A stretch of 64,000 bases of DNA from Allopontixanthobacter confluentis (GCF_009827615.1 NZ_WTYU01000001.1:1633001-1697000), one strand, 5' to 3'. Counted from the first letter of the stretch, positions 1-10,357 are shown. The notes: generated by a model from the sequence alone, not told the origin. Made by a program: numbers and translations.

Positions 1-1082
1 CCCTCGACCAGATCACCCTTTCCCACTTCCGCAATCACCGCGAAACCCGTCTTGACGGGGCGCGCAAGTTCAATTTGCTGGTGGGTGAAAATGGTGCGGG
101 CAAAACCAATATTCTCGAAGCATTGTCGCTGTTTGCGCCCGGACGCGGCCTCAGGCGCGCAGCCCTGCCTGAGATGGCGGATGCAAAGGGCCCGGGCGGA
201 TTTTCCATCGGCGCTTCGCTGATTGACGGGGCGGGCAATGATCCGGTGCGGCTGGGCACCTATACCGAAGCTGCGCGGCAGGGCCGGCGGCTGGTACAGG
301 TCAATGGGGCAGATGCCAGCGCGGTCAGCCTGGGTGAATGGCTGGCGATCGGCTGGCTGACCCCGGCGATGGACCGGTTGTTTAACGATAGTGCGGGCGC
401 AAGACGGCGGTTCATGGACCGTATGGCTCTCGCGCTTGATCCGATGCACGCCCGCCATGCCACAAGATTTGAAAATGCCTTGCGGGAACGCAATCGCCTG
501 CTGTCCGATGACCGCCCGCCCGAAGCAGCGTGGCTGGACGGGGTCGAGGCGCAACTGGCTGACCATGGCGCGATGCTGACGCAGGGCCGCGCCCGGCTGA
601 TCGGGGCGCTGGGCGCGGAAATAACCACTTTGCCAGCCCAACCCTTCGCCCGCCCTGCCCTTGTCTACGCCGCAGGCGGACCCATCGACAGGGCCAGTCT
701 GGCAGAGGCATTTCGAACTGGCCGGAACCGTGACCGCGCGGCTGGCCGCACGCTGACTGGCCCCCATCGCGACGAGTTGGCCGTGACCATGTCCGGCAAG
801 AACGCGCCTGCCGCCGCCTGTTCCACAGGCGAACAGAAAGCCATGCTCATTGCCATCACCCTGGCCCATGCAGCGCTGGCCGCGCGCGGCCGCCCCAACC
901 TGTTACTGCTGGACGAAGTGGCTGCTCATCTGGATCCGGTAAGGCGCGCCAGCCTGTTTGAACGGCTGCGTGACAATGGCGCACAGGTCTGGCTGACAGG
1001 CACGGAACTTGCCCCCTTTGCCGACATCCGCGACGAAGCCGCGGTCTGGCAGGTTACTGACGGCCAGCTAGAACGGCTCTAG
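1..1082 (+). CDS. recF: DNA replication/repair protein RecF (5' end outside window)
   Basis: RecF, the ABC/SMC-like ATPase that acts with RecO and RecR to load RecA at single-strand gaps. The frame is open from base 3, and the residues before the first possible start (DQITLSHFRNHR) are those of a normal RecF N-terminus, so only a few codons are missing. Walker A GENGAGKT lies at about 84-107, the ABC signature STGEQKA near 822-842 and Walker B LLLLDE near 901-918. About 359 residues are visible, close to full family length. Its stop codon overlaps that of the convergent esterase gene in the four bases CTAG. Confidence 0.96.
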   Translation, partial: LDQITLSHFRNHRETRLDGARKFNLLVGENGAGKTNILEALSLFAPGRGLRRAALPEMADAKGPGGFSIGASLIDGAGNDPVRLGTYTEAARQGRRLVQVNGADASAVSLGEWLAIGWLTPAMDRLFNDSAGARRRFMDRMALALDPMHARHATRFENALRERNRLLSDDRPPEAAWLDGVEAQLADHGAMLTQGRARLIGALGAEITTLPAQPFARPALVYAAGGPIDRASLAEAFRTGRNRDRAAGRTLTGPHRDELAVTMSGKNAPAAACSTGEQKAMLIAITLAHAALAARGRPNLLLLDEVAAHLDPVRRASLFERLRDNGAQVWLTGTELAPFADIRDEAAVWQVTDGQLERL

Positions 1083-1798
1083 CTGCCGTTTTTACCTTCT
1101 TCAGGCTTTTCCGGCAGCGCATCCGCAACCTTGCCCACAGTGGACGCGACCAGCACTTCGATGCCTTCCGCCGTGGGGTGAATACGGTCTGGCTGAATCA
1201 GTTCCGGTCTGTCGAACACAGGTTCGATGAAGAAGGGCACCAGCGCGGCGCCATATTGTCTGGCCAGCGCCGGATATGCACCGTCAAATTCGCGCACAAA
1301 ATCTGCCCCCAGATTGGGCGGTGCGCGCATGCCCATCAGCAGCACCGGGATCTTGCGCCTGGCAAGTTCGTCCAGCATGGCGGCCAGATTGGCGCGGGTT
1401 TCAGATGGCGGCAGGTTACGCAGCAGATCATTGCCGCCCAGTTCCAGAATAACCAGTTCCGGCTGCACTTTCTGCGCATCCAGCGTGAAGGCCAGCCGTT
1501 GCAGGCCCGCAGCAGAGGTGTCGCCCGATACGCCTGCATTGGCGACCCGTGCATTGATACCGCGCGCGCGCAATGCCGCTTCCAGCCGGGCGGGGTAACT
1601 TTCCCCCTTATCGACGTTATAGCCTGCAAACAGACTGTCGCCGAATGCCAGAATCTGCCGCTCCGACCCCATTACCGCTGCCTCGGCCGGCATTCCGGCA
1701 TTTGCCGCAGGTTCAGAAACCACTGCCTGTTCGGGTGCCTGTGTGCCGCAGGCAGCCAGCAAGATTACCGGAATTATCGACCAAACGCGTATTGTCAT
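1079..1798 (-). CDS. tesA: TesA-like SGNH-hydrolase lipoprotein (arylesterase/lysophospholipase)
   Basis: SGNH/GDSL hydrolase of the TesA family (acyl-CoA thioesterase I, arylesterase, lysophospholipase L1). The ATG chosen has AAGGAG about 9 bases upstream. The 239-residue product begins with a lipoprotein signal whose lipobox LLAAC puts the modified Cys at residue 17. Block I is GDSLFAG (Ser55), block II contains Gly89, block III is GND (Asn123) and block V is DRIHP (Asp204, His207), so the catalytic set is complete. It diverges from an FtsX-type ABC exporter, the same arrangement as tesA and ybbAP in Escherichia coli. The lipid anchor suggests a periplasmic, membrane-attached enzyme; the natural substrate is unknown. 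Confidence 0.88.
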   Translation of the reverse strand: MTIRVWSIIPVILLAACGTQAPEQAVVSEPAANAGMPAEAAVMGSERQILAFGDSLFAGYNVDKGESYPARLEAALRARGINARVANAGVSGDTSAAGLQRLAFTLDAQKVQPELVILELGGNDLLRNLPPSETRANLAAMLDELARRKIPVLLMGMRAPPNLGADFVREFDGAYPALARQYGAALVPFFIEPVFDRPELIQPDRIHPTAEGIEVLVASTVGKVADALPEKPEEGKNGS

Positions 1799-1845
1799 CT
1801 GCGAGTCTCCTTGTCGCGGCCCCCTGCCTATGCCATCGCAGCGCT

Positions 1846-2535
1846 GTGGCAAGCCCTCTGACAATATCCGCTCGCAATCTCACCCTCACACTTGGCCAGG
1901 GCGATGCCTCGGTCGAGATTCTGCGCGGGATTGATCTCGACGTGGCAACGGGCGAGGTGCTGGCTTTACTCGGTCCATCCGGGTCAGGCAAAAGCTCGCT
2001 CATGGCGGTTTTATCAGGGCTGGAACGCGCCAGCGGCGGCACAATAACCGTGGCCGGAGAAGATTTCGCCGCCTTGGACGAGGATGCGCTGGCCCATGCG
2101 CGCCGTGGCCGCATCGGCATTGTGCTTCAGGCGTTCCACCTCCTTCCCACCATGACGGCAGCCGAAAATGTGGCCACCCCGATGGAACTGGCAGGCAGCA
2201 AAGATGCCGGCCCGCGCGCCCGCGCAGAACTGGAAGCGGTCGGGCTGGGCCACAGGCTGGGCCATTATCCGACCCAGCTTTCTGGCGGGGAACAACAGCG
2301 CGTGGCGCTGGCCCGCGCCATGGCCCCGCGCCCGCAGCTTATTTTTGCCGATGAGCCAACCGGCAATCTGGACGTGGCGACGGGCCATGACATTATCGAA
2401 TTGCTGTTTGCCCGCCGCGCCGAAACGGGCGCGACGCTGATCATCATCACTCATGATGCCGAGCTGGCCAAGCGCTGCGACCGCATCGTCACCATTGCCG
2501 ATGGCCGCATTGCCTCGGACACCGCTGCAAAGTGA
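1846..2535 (+). CDS. ABC transporter ATP-binding protein, YbbA/LolD type
   Basis: ATPase subunit of the MacB/LolD/FtsE group, 229 residues. Walker A GPSGSGKS is at 43-50, the Q-loop Gln near 95, the signature LSGGEQQR at 145-152, Walker B LIFADE at 165-170 and the switch His near 203. No ATG lies before the nucleotide-binding fold, so the GTG start was chosen because it removes a frame extension running antisense through tesA; its ribosome-binding site is weak. The next gene encodes the permease and begins 10 bases after this stop. Together they resemble YbbA-YbbP, an exporter of undefined substrate next to tesA in E. coli. Confidence 0.9.
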   Translation: MASPLTISARNLTLTLGQGDASVEILRGIDLDVATGEVLALLGPSGSGKSSLMAVLSGLERASGGTITVAGEDFAALDEDALAHARRGRIGIVLQAFHLLPTMTAAENVATPMELAGSKDAGPRARAELEAVGLGHRLGHYPTQLSGGEQQRVALARAMAPRPQLIFADEPTGNLDVATGHDIIELLFARRAETGATLIIITHDAELAKRCDRIVTIADGRIASDTAAK

Positions 2536-2545
2536 GCGCGGAAAA

Positions 2546-5080
2546 GTGAGCGCGGCAGCGGCATCAGGAGGGCTGTCATGGGGCGCAGCGTGGCGCATTG
2601 CCCGCCGCGATCTCAATGGCCGTTTCAAGGGCCTGCGCCTGCTGCTGGTCTGCCTGTTTCTAGGCACCGGCGCCCTGGCCGCGATCGGCACGCTGACTGC
2701 TGCCATCGAAGGCGAACTGGCCAATCGCGGGCAGGAATTGCTCGGCGGCGATCTGGAAGTGGAGGTTTGGCAGCGCGATCTGACACCCGATGAACGCAGC
2801 GCGCTGGCCAGCTTTGGCGCGATATCCGGCGGGACACGGTTGCAGGCGATGGCCAGCACGGCCAAAAATGCGGCTCCGGTGGAATTGAAGGCAGTGGATG
2901 CCGCATGGCCCCTGTATGGCAAGCTGACGTTGGCTGGTGGGCGCACGGCGGGCGCACCTGCTGCGGGCGAGGCGTGGCTGGCGCAGGGCGCGGCGGAACG
3001 GCTGGGCATTTCTGTGGGCGACCAGTTCAACATTGGCGGCAAGCCGCTGCGTGCTGCAGGAATTATCGCAGACGAACCCGACCGCCTGAGCGAAGGTTTC
3101 CAACTTGGCCCGACGATCATCGTGGCGCAGGATTTTCCCGCAACCGCAGGGTTGCTGGCCCCCGGCGCCATGTATCAAAGCAAATATCGCGTGGCCTTTG
3201 CTGGCAATCGCGATCCTGAAGCTGTGCAGCAGCAGTTGGAGAAACAATTTCCCAATGCAGGTTTCGAATATCGAAACAGGGACAATGCATCGCCGGGTGC
3301 CGACCGTTTCGTATCGCGCATGGGCGAATTTCTCACGCTGGTGGGGCTGGCCGCACTGGTCATTGCCGGCATCGGCATTGGCGGCGGCGTGTCATCCTAT
3401 CTTGAAGCGCGGCGCACCAGCATTGCCACGTTGAAAGTGCTGGGCGCATCCAGCCGCGATATCGTGCGCATCTATGCGCTGCAAATTGGTGCAGCGGCGC
3501 TTCTGGGCAGCGCCTTGGGACTGGTGGCAGGCGTGTTGGTCACTCCCATTCTTGCCTCCGCCCTTGATGGCTTGCTGCCGGTGGAGCGCACTTTCGTGGT
3601 CGAGCCAGTCGCCCTGCTGATCGCTGCTTCCTATGGCTTGCTGGTGGCGCTGGTGTTTGCGGCAACGCCGCTGCTGCGGACCCGCCAGTTTCCGGCCATG
3701 GCCCTCATGCGTGCACGGATTGTGCCTTTGTCACGCGACAGGCGGGCGCTGGCGTGGGTGCTGGGCGGTATGGCGGGCATCGTTGCGCTGGCCTTGCTGA
3801 CGGCGCGCCAACCCATGCTTTCAGGCGGTTTCCTGGCCGGCGCTGCGATCGTCCTTGGCCTGCTGGCCTTGCTTGGGCTTGGCATTCGCAAACTTGCCGC
3901 AGCCCTGCCCCGCCCGGCTGACCCACTGTGGCGTAATGCACTCGCCAACCTTCACCGCCCGGGCGCGGCCACAGGCGCGCTAGTCACAGCGCTGGGCTTT
4001 GGCCTTGCTGCCTTCGTTCTGCTGGCTGCCATCCAGAGCAGCATCAACGGCAATATCGAACGCCGCGTTCCGGCCCAGGCGCCTGATTATTTCGTGCTCG
4101 ACGTGCCGCGTGACAGGGTTGCCGAATTCCGGCAGCTGGTCAGCGCGCAGCAGCCGGATGCGCAAATCCGCACCGTTCCTGCATTGCGCGGCGCCATCTT
4201 GGCCTATGGACCAAAAGACGCGATGATACGGGTGGCCGATCTGGAGGAAATTCCCGATGGCGCATGGCCCCTGCGCGGCGAACGCGGCCTCACCTATGCT
4301 GACGAATTGCCAGCCGGCAACAGGCTGACCGAAGGCAAGTGGTGGGCGCCATCCTATTCCGGCGAACCACTGGTGTCGGTGGATGAAGAATTTGCCCGCG
4401 CGATCGATCTAAAAATTGGCGATTATCTGACCATTGGCCTGTTGGGCGTGGAACGGACGGCCAAGGTGGTCAATTTCCGCCAGATTGACTGGGAAAGCAT
4501 GGGTTTCAACTATGTGCTGGTGTTTTCCCCCAATGCGATTGGCGATGCACCGCATAATCTGGCGGCGACAATCGAACTGCCCGCTGATGCGCCAACCGGC
4601 CCGTTGCTGCGCCAGCTGGTGAGCAATTTCCCGTCCAGTTCAGTTATCGAAATTGGTCAGGTTCTGGCAGAAGCGCGGGTCATTTTGGGCCAGGTCGGCG
4701 TTGCCACCTTTGCCGCGGCATCCGTGGCAGTGCTGGCCGGATTGGCCGTGCTGATTGGCGCGATTGCGGCTGCCCGCGCGGTGCGGACATATGATACGGT
4801 GGTGTTCCGCGTTCTGGGCGCGAGCCGCCGGCAAGTGCTGATCATGCAACTGGCAGAATATGGTGCGCTGGCACTGATCCTGGCGGTGGTTGCGCTGGGC
4901 CTTGGCACTTTGCTGGCATGGCTGGTGGTTGTGCAATTGTTCGAATTTGACTGGTTGCCCGACTGGGGCGAGATTCTGGGAGTGCTAGGGCTTGGGCTCA
5001 TGTTCGTGCTGGTGTTTGCGCTGGCCGGTTCCCTGCCGCTTTTACGGGCGAAACCGGCGCAGGCGCTGAGGGCGCTTTAA
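2546..5080 (+). CDS. FtsX-like ABC transporter permease, YbbP type
   Basis: Large permease (844 residues from the GTG chosen) with the long FtsX-family architecture: an N-terminal membrane segment at about residues 30-51, a periplasmic domain, three helices around 260-370, further central membrane segments, a second periplasmic domain and three final helices with the LRAKPAQALR ending typical of the family. This duplicated layout of roughly ten helices matches YbbP rather than LolC/E. The start could lie further upstream, overlapping the ATPase gene. It is inferred to pair with the preceding ATPase and to move a hydrophobic substrate out of the inner membrane. An 8-bp perfect inverted repeat spans its stop codon. 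Confidence 0.88.
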   Translation: MSAAAASGGLSWGAAWRIARRDLNGRFKGLRLLLVCLFLGTGALAAIGTLTAAIEGELANRGQELLGGDLEVEVWQRDLTPDERSALASFGAISGGTRLQAMASTAKNAAPVELKAVDAAWPLYGKLTLAGGRTAGAPAAGEAWLAQGAAERLGISVGDQFNIGGKPLRAAGIIADEPDRLSEGFQLGPTIIVAQDFPATAGLLAPGAMYQSKYRVAFAGNRDPEAVQQQLEKQFPNAGFEYRNRDNASPGADRFVSRMGEFLTLVGLAALVIAGIGIGGGVSSYLEARRTSIATLKVLGASSRDIVRIYALQIGAAALLGSALGLVAGVLVTPILASALDGLLPVERTFVVEPVALLIAASYGLLVALVFAATPLLRTRQFPAMALMRARIVPLSRDRRALAWVLGGMAGIVALALLTARQPMLSGGFLAGAAIVLGLLALLGLGIRKLAAALPRPADPLWRNALANLHRPGAATGALVTALGFGLAAFVLLAAIQSSINGNIERRVPAQAPDYFVLDVPRDRVAEFRQLVSAQQPDAQIRTVPALRGAILAYGPKDAMIRVADLEEIPDGAWPLRGERGLTYADELPAGNRLTEGKWWAPSYSGEPLVSVDEEFARAIDLKIGDYLTIGLLGVERTAKVVNFRQIDWESMGFNYVLVFSPNAIGDAPHNLAATIELPADAPTGPLLRQLVSNFPSSSVIEIGQVLAEARVILGQVGVATFAAASVAVLAGLAVLIGAIAAARAVRTYDTVVFRVLGASRRQVLIMQLAEYGALALILAVVALGLGTLLAWLVVVQLFEFDWLPDWGEILGVLGLGLMFVLVFALAGSLPLLRAKPAQALRAL

Positions 5081-5088
5081 GCCCTCAG
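5066..5088. terminator. Possible bidirectional hairpin at convergent gene ends
   Basis: Perfect 8-bp inverted repeat CTGAGGGC/GCCCTCAG with a 7-base loop that holds the permease stop codon TAA. It sits between two convergent genes. No U-tract follows on either strand, so termination is only a possibility. Confidence 0.35.
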
Positions 5089-5095
5089 TTCACGC

Positions 5096-5551
5096 TCATT
5101 CGAAGACAGAAGCGCCCGCCGGGTCGCGCGGGTCAGGCCCGTAGCGATTGGGGCCGGCCGTGCCGGGCAATGCCATCAGCACAATCAGCCCGATGGAAAC
5201 CAGAAAGCCAATGTAAGGCACGAGGCTGCCGAAGATAAAAGCTGCATACCACCAGCCCGACATATCCCGGTCGTGAAAGCGTCGTACGGTAAGCGCGAGG
5301 CTGGGAATGAAAACAAGCAGCCCCCAGGCCATGAGTGCCAGCCCGAAGCCGCCCATCAGCAGCCCGAAAGGTTCATCCGCGCCAGCCATTTCCTGACTGA
5401 GCATTGCGCCGGTCCCTGCCGTGCCCATCATCAGAATGGCAAGACCCACCACCACGATCAGGTTCAGCAGCGCAAACAGCCAGTATTCGCGGCGGCACGA
5501 CCGTCCACTAAATTCAAAATACCGCTTCAGCGGCAAAATCATCCAATGCAT
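5096..5551 (-). CDS. DUF805 family inner-membrane protein
   Basis: Small polytopic membrane protein of 151 residues. It shows the family hallmarks: an N-terminal GRxxRREYW motif (Arg17 to Trp24) before the first membrane helix, and the RRFHDRDMSGWW motif near residue 100 between later helices. Four hydrophobic segments can be seen. The ATG of MHWMILPL was preferred over an upstream start because it begins where family members begin and has a G-rich stretch about 9 bases upstream. The molecular role of DUF805 proteins is unknown. It is convergent with the permease gene and not obviously in an operon. Confidence 0.85.
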   Translation of the reverse strand: MHWMILPLKRYFEFSGRSCRREYWLFALLNLIVVVGLAILMMGTAGTGAMLSQEMAGADEPFGLLMGGFGLALMAWGLLVFIPSLALTVRRFHDRDMSGWWYAAFIFGSLVPYIGFLVSIGLIVLMALPGTAGPNRYGPDPRDPAGASVFE

Positions 5552-5611
5552 TGATAGCCCCCATTTTCCTGACTGGGCGCAAGTCACCATAGAGAGGTCG
5601 CCGATGCAACG

Positions 5612-5640
5612 AAAAAGGGGCCCCTTGCGGAGCCCCTTTT
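5612..5640 (-). terminator. Rho-independent terminator of the TonB receptor gene
   Basis: Nine-bp perfect stem AAAAGGGGC/GCCCCTTTT (5613-5621 with 5632-5640) with a 10-base loop. Read on the minus strand it ends in TTTTTC and lies about 23 bases past the receptor stop codon. Confidence 0.85.
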
Positions 5641-5662
5641 CCTTGTTTCGAGCGGCTTAGGC

Positions 5663-8254
5663 TTAGAACTTGAAGCCGGCTGTCACACCATAAGTGCGCG
5701 GCTGGTTCGGGTAACCCGAAACCGTGCCGGACTGTGCCACACCGTCAAACACCGTCGTGATGAACCGGTCATCTGTAAGGTTGCGGCCCCAGACGCCCAC
5801 TTCAAAGCCATTATCCATCTTGAAGATAAGCGCCCCGTTGAGGAGGTTGGCTTCCATCCGGAAAAGCTGTTCAGCCGACGGACCGAAAGCCGGCAAGCCA
5901 TTGGTCAGATTGACATTGCTTTCATGGCTGAAATCGACCCGGGCGATCAGCACATTGCCGCTGGCGCCCAGTTCATGCGTATAGGTAGCCGATGTCGCGA
6001 TCGAGAATTCGGAAATGCCCGATGGCCGCTGACCGGTCAGATCGCCAACTGCCGAATTGGGGAAGCTGTCGAAAATCGGGTCAAGATAGGTAAGGGCAAA
6101 GGTAATCACCAACGGGTCAGTCGGGTTCAGCGTGGCGTCAAATTCGAAGCCGCGCGTCGACTGTTTGCCGGCATTTGCCAGAGCAAAACCCGTGCCGGTG
6201 AAGATGTTGGACTGGAAGCCCTTCAGCGTCTGGTCGAACAGGGCAAGGTTGAAGCCCATCCGGTCGAACTGGGCTTTCAGGCCCACTTCATAGACGATGG
6301 CATCTTCCGGCCCGGCAAAGCGGGTGCCGGTGTTGAGGTTTGGCGTGGCGATACCCGCATCGCGAATGGGCGATGAAGGGGCCAGAATGCCGCTGAGCAG
6401 CGGCCCGGGAGTGTAGTCACCTGCCAGTGGACGCGAATCGCGTGACAGGTTGACCGACGATGCCTTGAAGCCGGTTGCATAGGTGGCATAGACATTGATG
6501 TTGTCCGACACATCATACGCAGCGCGCAAGGTGTAGGAAAAATCGCTGTCCGATGTCTTGCCATCTTCCACCGCGTTGGGAACGTTGAGGAATGGCGGCT
6601 GGAACTGAAATGCGGCCAGACCCAGCAGCGGGTTTGTTGCAGGGTTTACCGCCAGGCTGGCAATCTGGCCGAAGACTGCCGGATTGGCCCCGGCAAAAGC
6701 AGCAATCACTGCCGGATCCCGGCTGCCAATTGCGCCGGCGATGAACGCGTCCACCAGGTTGATCTGGCCCAGTTCATCAAACGCCGTCATATTGGCGGTG
6801 AAGTCTTTCTTGTCCTTGGTGTAGTTGAAGCCGGCGGTCAGCGTCAGGCGGTCGGTCACTTCAAAATCAAGCGTGCCGAATACCGAAAACGCTTCATTGT
6901 CGAGCGAATAGGCTTCGTCTGTCAGCAGGCCGGGGCTGAATATGCTGTTCTGCGGCAGACCCAGCGCAGCTTCGACCCCGTTGAAGACCAGCGGATTGCC
7001 CGCCAGCAGGGAGAAGAACGGACGCGCATCATCACCCGTGATCAGCTGGCCGGTCTGGTCAACTTTCTCGTTGAAGTAGAAGCCGCCCAGCAGGAAGTTG
7101 AACGGACCGTCGAAATCTGACGCAATCCGCAATTCCTGCGACAATGTGTCAATGTTCTGATCAGTTGCCTGGTTGACCACATCCGCGCTGGAGAAATCGA
7201 CATCCTGAAGGCCGAAGGACGACAGGCCGCGATAGGCGCTGATGGACGTGATCGAGAACGGGCCAGTTTCATAATCGATCTGGACCGAACCGCCGTAGCT
7301 GTCGATTTCATTGCTTGGCAGAATGTTGAGGAAAGTCGTGTCGCTGAACAGATCTTCCGGCACCAGCGCGCCGCCAACGGCAAACAATGCCGGAACGGTG
7401 GGGCCAGCAACGACGTTGCCTGCATAGCAACATTCTTCGTCAATCCGCGAAAAGTCACCGATGGCGCGAATCTTGAGGTCCGAGCTGGGTTCGATCAGAA
7501 CCTGACCGCGCAGGCCCCAACGGTCACGATTGTTGATTTCCGCGCCGAGATTGGGAACATCCACATAACCGTCACGCTTGTTGATGTTGCCATCCAGCGA
7601 CACCGCGATGGTGTCTGTCAGCGGACCGGTCACGTCGGCTTTCACCGCGATCTGGTTGAAATTGCCATAAGTGGCCGAAACGCCGCCGCCAAATTCGAAC
7701 TGCGGTTCACGCGTGATAACCGAGATGACGCCGGCAGATGCGTTCTTGCCGAACAATGTCGACTGCGGCCCGCGCAGAACTTCGATTCGCTGCACATTGG
7801 CAAGATCGCCAATCTGGGCCGCAGAACGCGAACGGTAGATACCATCAATGAAGACGCCAACCGAAGGTTCGATACCGGCATTGTTGGCGCCATTGCCGAA
7901 GCCGCGAATGATGAAAGTGGTGTTGGCCGAGCTTTGCAACTGGCTGACGCGCAGCGACGGCGCGACTGTCTGAAGATCTGAAAGATCGCGGATTTGCGCG
8001 CGTTCCAGCGTCTCGCCCGACGTTACCGATACCGAAATTGGCGTTTCCTGAAGCGTGGTTTCACGCTTGGATGCTGTTACAACAATGGTGCTGTCATAGC
8101 CGGAGGTGGATACTTCCGCTTCCTGTTCCGCTTCGACAGAAGCATCGGCATCCTGTGCCATGGCCGCAGCCGGAAGGGTAATTGCTGCCACTGCCACACC
8201 GGCAAGCATGGCATTGCGCGCCGAAAAGGCGCCGCCGAAACGAGTGAATTTCAT
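5663..8254 (-). CDS. TonB-dependent outer-membrane receptor
   Basis: Outer-membrane active-transport receptor of 863 residues. A signal peptide ends near AMAQD (about residue 34); an acidic linker and a TonB-box-like stretch IVVTAS follow, then the plug domain and a long beta-barrel ending in the terminal Phe typical of outer-membrane proteins. The ATG chosen has GGAG 5-8 bases upstream and directly precedes the signal peptide, unlike the longer frame. The plug has the usual family sequence (LRGPQSTLFGKNASAG). It belongs to the large sphingomonad group of TonB receptors whose ligands (siderophores, glycans, aromatic compounds) cannot be told from sequence. It diverges from typA and has its own terminator. 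Confidence 0.92.
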   Translation of the reverse strand: MKFTRFGGAFSARNAMLAGVAVAAITLPAAAMAQDADASVEAEQEAEVSTSGYDSTIVVTASKRETTLQETPISVSVTSGETLERAQIRDLSDLQTVAPSLRVSQLQSSANTTFIIRGFGNGANNAGIEPSVGVFIDGIYRSRSAAQIGDLANVQRIEVLRGPQSTLFGKNASAGVISVITREPQFEFGGGVSATYGNFNQIAVKADVTGPLTDTIAVSLDGNINKRDGYVDVPNLGAEINNRDRWGLRGQVLIEPSSDLKIRAIGDFSRIDEECCYAGNVVAGPTVPALFAVGGALVPEDLFSDTTFLNILPSNEIDSYGGSVQIDYETGPFSITSISAYRGLSSFGLQDVDFSSADVVNQATDQNIDTLSQELRIASDFDGPFNFLLGGFYFNEKVDQTGQLITGDDARPFFSLLAGNPLVFNGVEAALGLPQNSIFSPGLLTDEAYSLDNEAFSVFGTLDFEVTDRLTLTAGFNYTKDKKDFTANMTAFDELGQINLVDAFIAGAIGSRDPAVIAAFAGANPAVFGQIASLAVNPATNPLLGLAAFQFQPPFLNVPNAVEDGKTSDSDFSYTLRAAYDVSDNINVYATYATGFKASSVNLSRDSRPLAGDYTPGPLLSGILAPSSPIRDAGIATPNLNTGTRFAGPEDAIVYEVGLKAQFDRMGFNLALFDQTLKGFQSNIFTGTGFALANAGKQSTRGFEFDATLNPTDPLVITFALTYLDPIFDSFPNSAVGDLTGQRPSGISEFSIATSATYTHELGASGNVLIARVDFSHESNVNLTNGLPAFGPSAEQLFRMEANLLNGALIFKMDNGFEVGVWGRNLTDDRFITTVFDGVAQSGTVSGYPNQPRTYGVTAGFKF

Positions 8255-8495
8255 GGAATCTCCATCCTCTGCGATCCGGCCCATTATTATTGAAGCGGCC
8301 GGTTATCCACGCGTGGTCTAGGGGAGCGTGAAATTTCGCTCAAGCATATCCGCATAGAATCCGCAGGCTTTTTTCGGGTGTTGCATAGGAACAACAGTGG
8401 TTATGCTTGCCCCCGGGCGCTGTCTAAGCTAGGGGCGCGCGCAAATGTCGAGGTGCATCCACTGTGTGCCCCCTCCCCTTAAAGTGAGCCCCCAA

Positions 8496-10319
8496 ATGTC
8501 CGCATCTTTGCGTAATGTGGCGATTATCGCCCACGTCGACCACGGCAAGACTACTCTTGTTGACCAATTGTTCCGCCAGTCCGGCACGTTCCGCGACAAC
8601 CAGCGCGTGGAAGAACGCGCCATGGATTCCAACGATCTTGAAAAAGAACGCGGGATCACGATTCTGGCCAAGTGCACCTCGGTCGAATGGGAAGGCACTC
8701 GGATCAACATCGTCGATACCCCTGGCCACGCCGACTTCGGCGGCGAGGTGGAGCGTATCCTGTCGATGGTCGACGGCGTTATCCTGCTGGTCGATTCGAG
8801 CGAAGGCGCCATGCCGCAAACCAAATTCGTGACCGGCAAGGCGCTGGCGCTGGGCCTCAAGCCCATCGTGGTCGTCAACAAGATTGACCGTCCCGATGGC
8901 CGCGCATCGGAAGTGCTGGACGAAGTGTTCGACCTGTTCGTCAGCCTTGGTGCCAATGACGAACAGCTCGATTTCCCTGTGCTTTATGCCTCGGGCCGCA
9001 ATGGCTATGCCAGTGACGACATCGAAGCGCGCGAAGGCACGCTGACGCCGCTGTTCCAGAAAATTGTCGAGCACGTGCCCAGCCCGGAAGCGGACTTTGA
9101 TGGTCCCTTCAAATTCCTGGTGACATTGCTTGACCGTGACAATTTCCTCGGCCGCATCCTGACGGGCAAGGTCCAGTCGGGCACGATCAAGGTCAATGGC
9201 CCGATCCATGCTCTTGATAATGACGGCAAGATTGTAGAAACCGGCCGCGCTTCCAAGCTGATGGCGTTCCAGGGGCTGGAGCGCATTCCGGTGGAAGAAG
9301 CGCGTGCAGGCGACATTATTTCCATGGCAGGCCTGACCGTTGCGACGGTATCCAACACCATTTGCGATCCGTCGGTCACCGAACCGCTGCACGCGCAGCC
9401 CATCGATCCGCCAACGCTGTCGATGCGCTTTGCCGTGAACGACAGCCCCTTTGCGGGCCGCGAAGGCACCAAGGTGACCAGCCGCATGATCCGTGACCGG
9501 CTTGAACGGGAAGCGGAAAGCAACGTGGCCATCAAGATCACCGAAGCCGAAGACAAGGACAGCTTCGAAGTGGCTGGCCGCGGCGAATTGCAGCTGGGCG
9601 TGCTGATCGAAACCATGCGCCGCGAAGGCTTTGAGCTGGGCATTAGCCGCCCCCGCGTGCTGTTCACCGAAGACGAAAACGGCAATCGGATGGAACCATA
9701 CGAAACCGTCGTGATTGACGTGGATGATGAATTTGCCGGCACCGTGGTGGAAAAAGTCGCCATGCGTAAGGGCGAAATGACCGACATGCGTCCTTCGGGC
9801 GGCGGCAAGACCCGGATCACCTTCAGCGCGCCGTCACGCGGGCTGATCGGTTATCACGGCGAATTCCTGTCCGACACGCGCGGCACAGGCATCATGAATC
9901 GGCTGTTCGAGAAATATGGCCCTTACAAGGGCAAGATCGAAGGTCGTGCCAATGGCGTTCTCATCTCCAACGGCACGGGCGAAGCGGTCGGCTATGCGCT
10001 GAACATGCTGGAAGACCGCGGTATCCTGTTCGTGAAGCCGCAGGAAAAGCTGTATGAAGGCATGATCATCGGCGAAAATGCGAAGCCGGACGATCTTGAA
10101 GTGAACCCGATGAAGTCCAAGCAGCTGACGAACTTCCGTTCGACCGGCAAGGATGATGCCATCCGCCTGACCCCGCCCAAGGTCATGACGCTGGAACAGG
10201 CCATCGCCTATATCGACAATGATGAAATGGTCGAAGTGACCCCGCTCAACATTCGTCTGCGCAAGGCCCTGCTCGATCCGAATGAGCGCAAAAAGGCTGG
10301 CCGTAAAAAGGAAGTGTGA
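8496..10319 (+). CDS. typA: Ribosome-associated GTPase TypA/BipA
   Basis: Translational GTPase of 607 residues. G1 HVDHGKTT is at 13-20, G2 includes ERGITI, G3 is [11 protein letters not shown], and G4 NKID is near 130. Elongation-factor domains II, III and V and the BipA-specific C-terminal domain follow ([10 protein letters not shown] and [14 protein letters not shown] are recognisable). TypA binds the ribosome and assists 50S assembly and growth under stress or cold. The ATG was chosen because [18 protein letters not shown] aligns with family starts; a GTG 12 bases upstream is the alternative. No strong Shine-Dalgarno is visible. A 17-bp terminator follows. Confidence 0.96.
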   Translation: MSASLRNVAIIAHVDHGKTTLVDQLFRQSGTFRDNQRVEERAMDSNDLEKERGITILAKCTSVEWEGTRINIVDTPGHADFGGEVERILSMVDGVILLVDSSEGAMPQTKFVTGKALALGLKPIVVVNKIDRPDGRASEVLDEVFDLFVSLGANDEQLDFPVLYASGRNGYASDDIEAREGTLTPLFQKIVEHVPSPEADFDGPFKFLVTLLDRDNFLGRILTGKVQSGTIKVNGPIHALDNDGKIVETGRASKLMAFQGLERIPVEEARAGDIISMAGLTVATVSNTICDPSVTEPLHAQPIDPPTLSMRFAVNDSPFAGREGTKVTSRMIRDRLEREAESNVAIKITEAEDKDSFEVAGRGELQLGVLIETMRREGFELGISRPRVLFTEDENGNRMEPYETVVIDVDDEFAGTVVEKVAMRKGEMTDMRPSGGGKTRITFSAPSRGLIGYHGEFLSDTRGTGIMNRLFEKYGPYKGKIEGRANGVLISNGTGEAVGYALNMLEDRGILFVKPQEKLYEGMIIGENAKPDDLEVNPMKSKQLTNFRSTGKDDAIRLTPPKVMTLEQAIAYIDNDEMVEVTPLNIRLRKALLDPNERKKAGRKKEV

Positions 10320-10357
10320 GCGCCGCTCCATAACTTTCTGACAATTTAACGTCCGAC

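Noticed and set aside
8424-9392. Open frame of 322 codons antisense to typA
   Set aside because: Lies entirely against the conserved GTPase domain and shows no domain or initiation signals.
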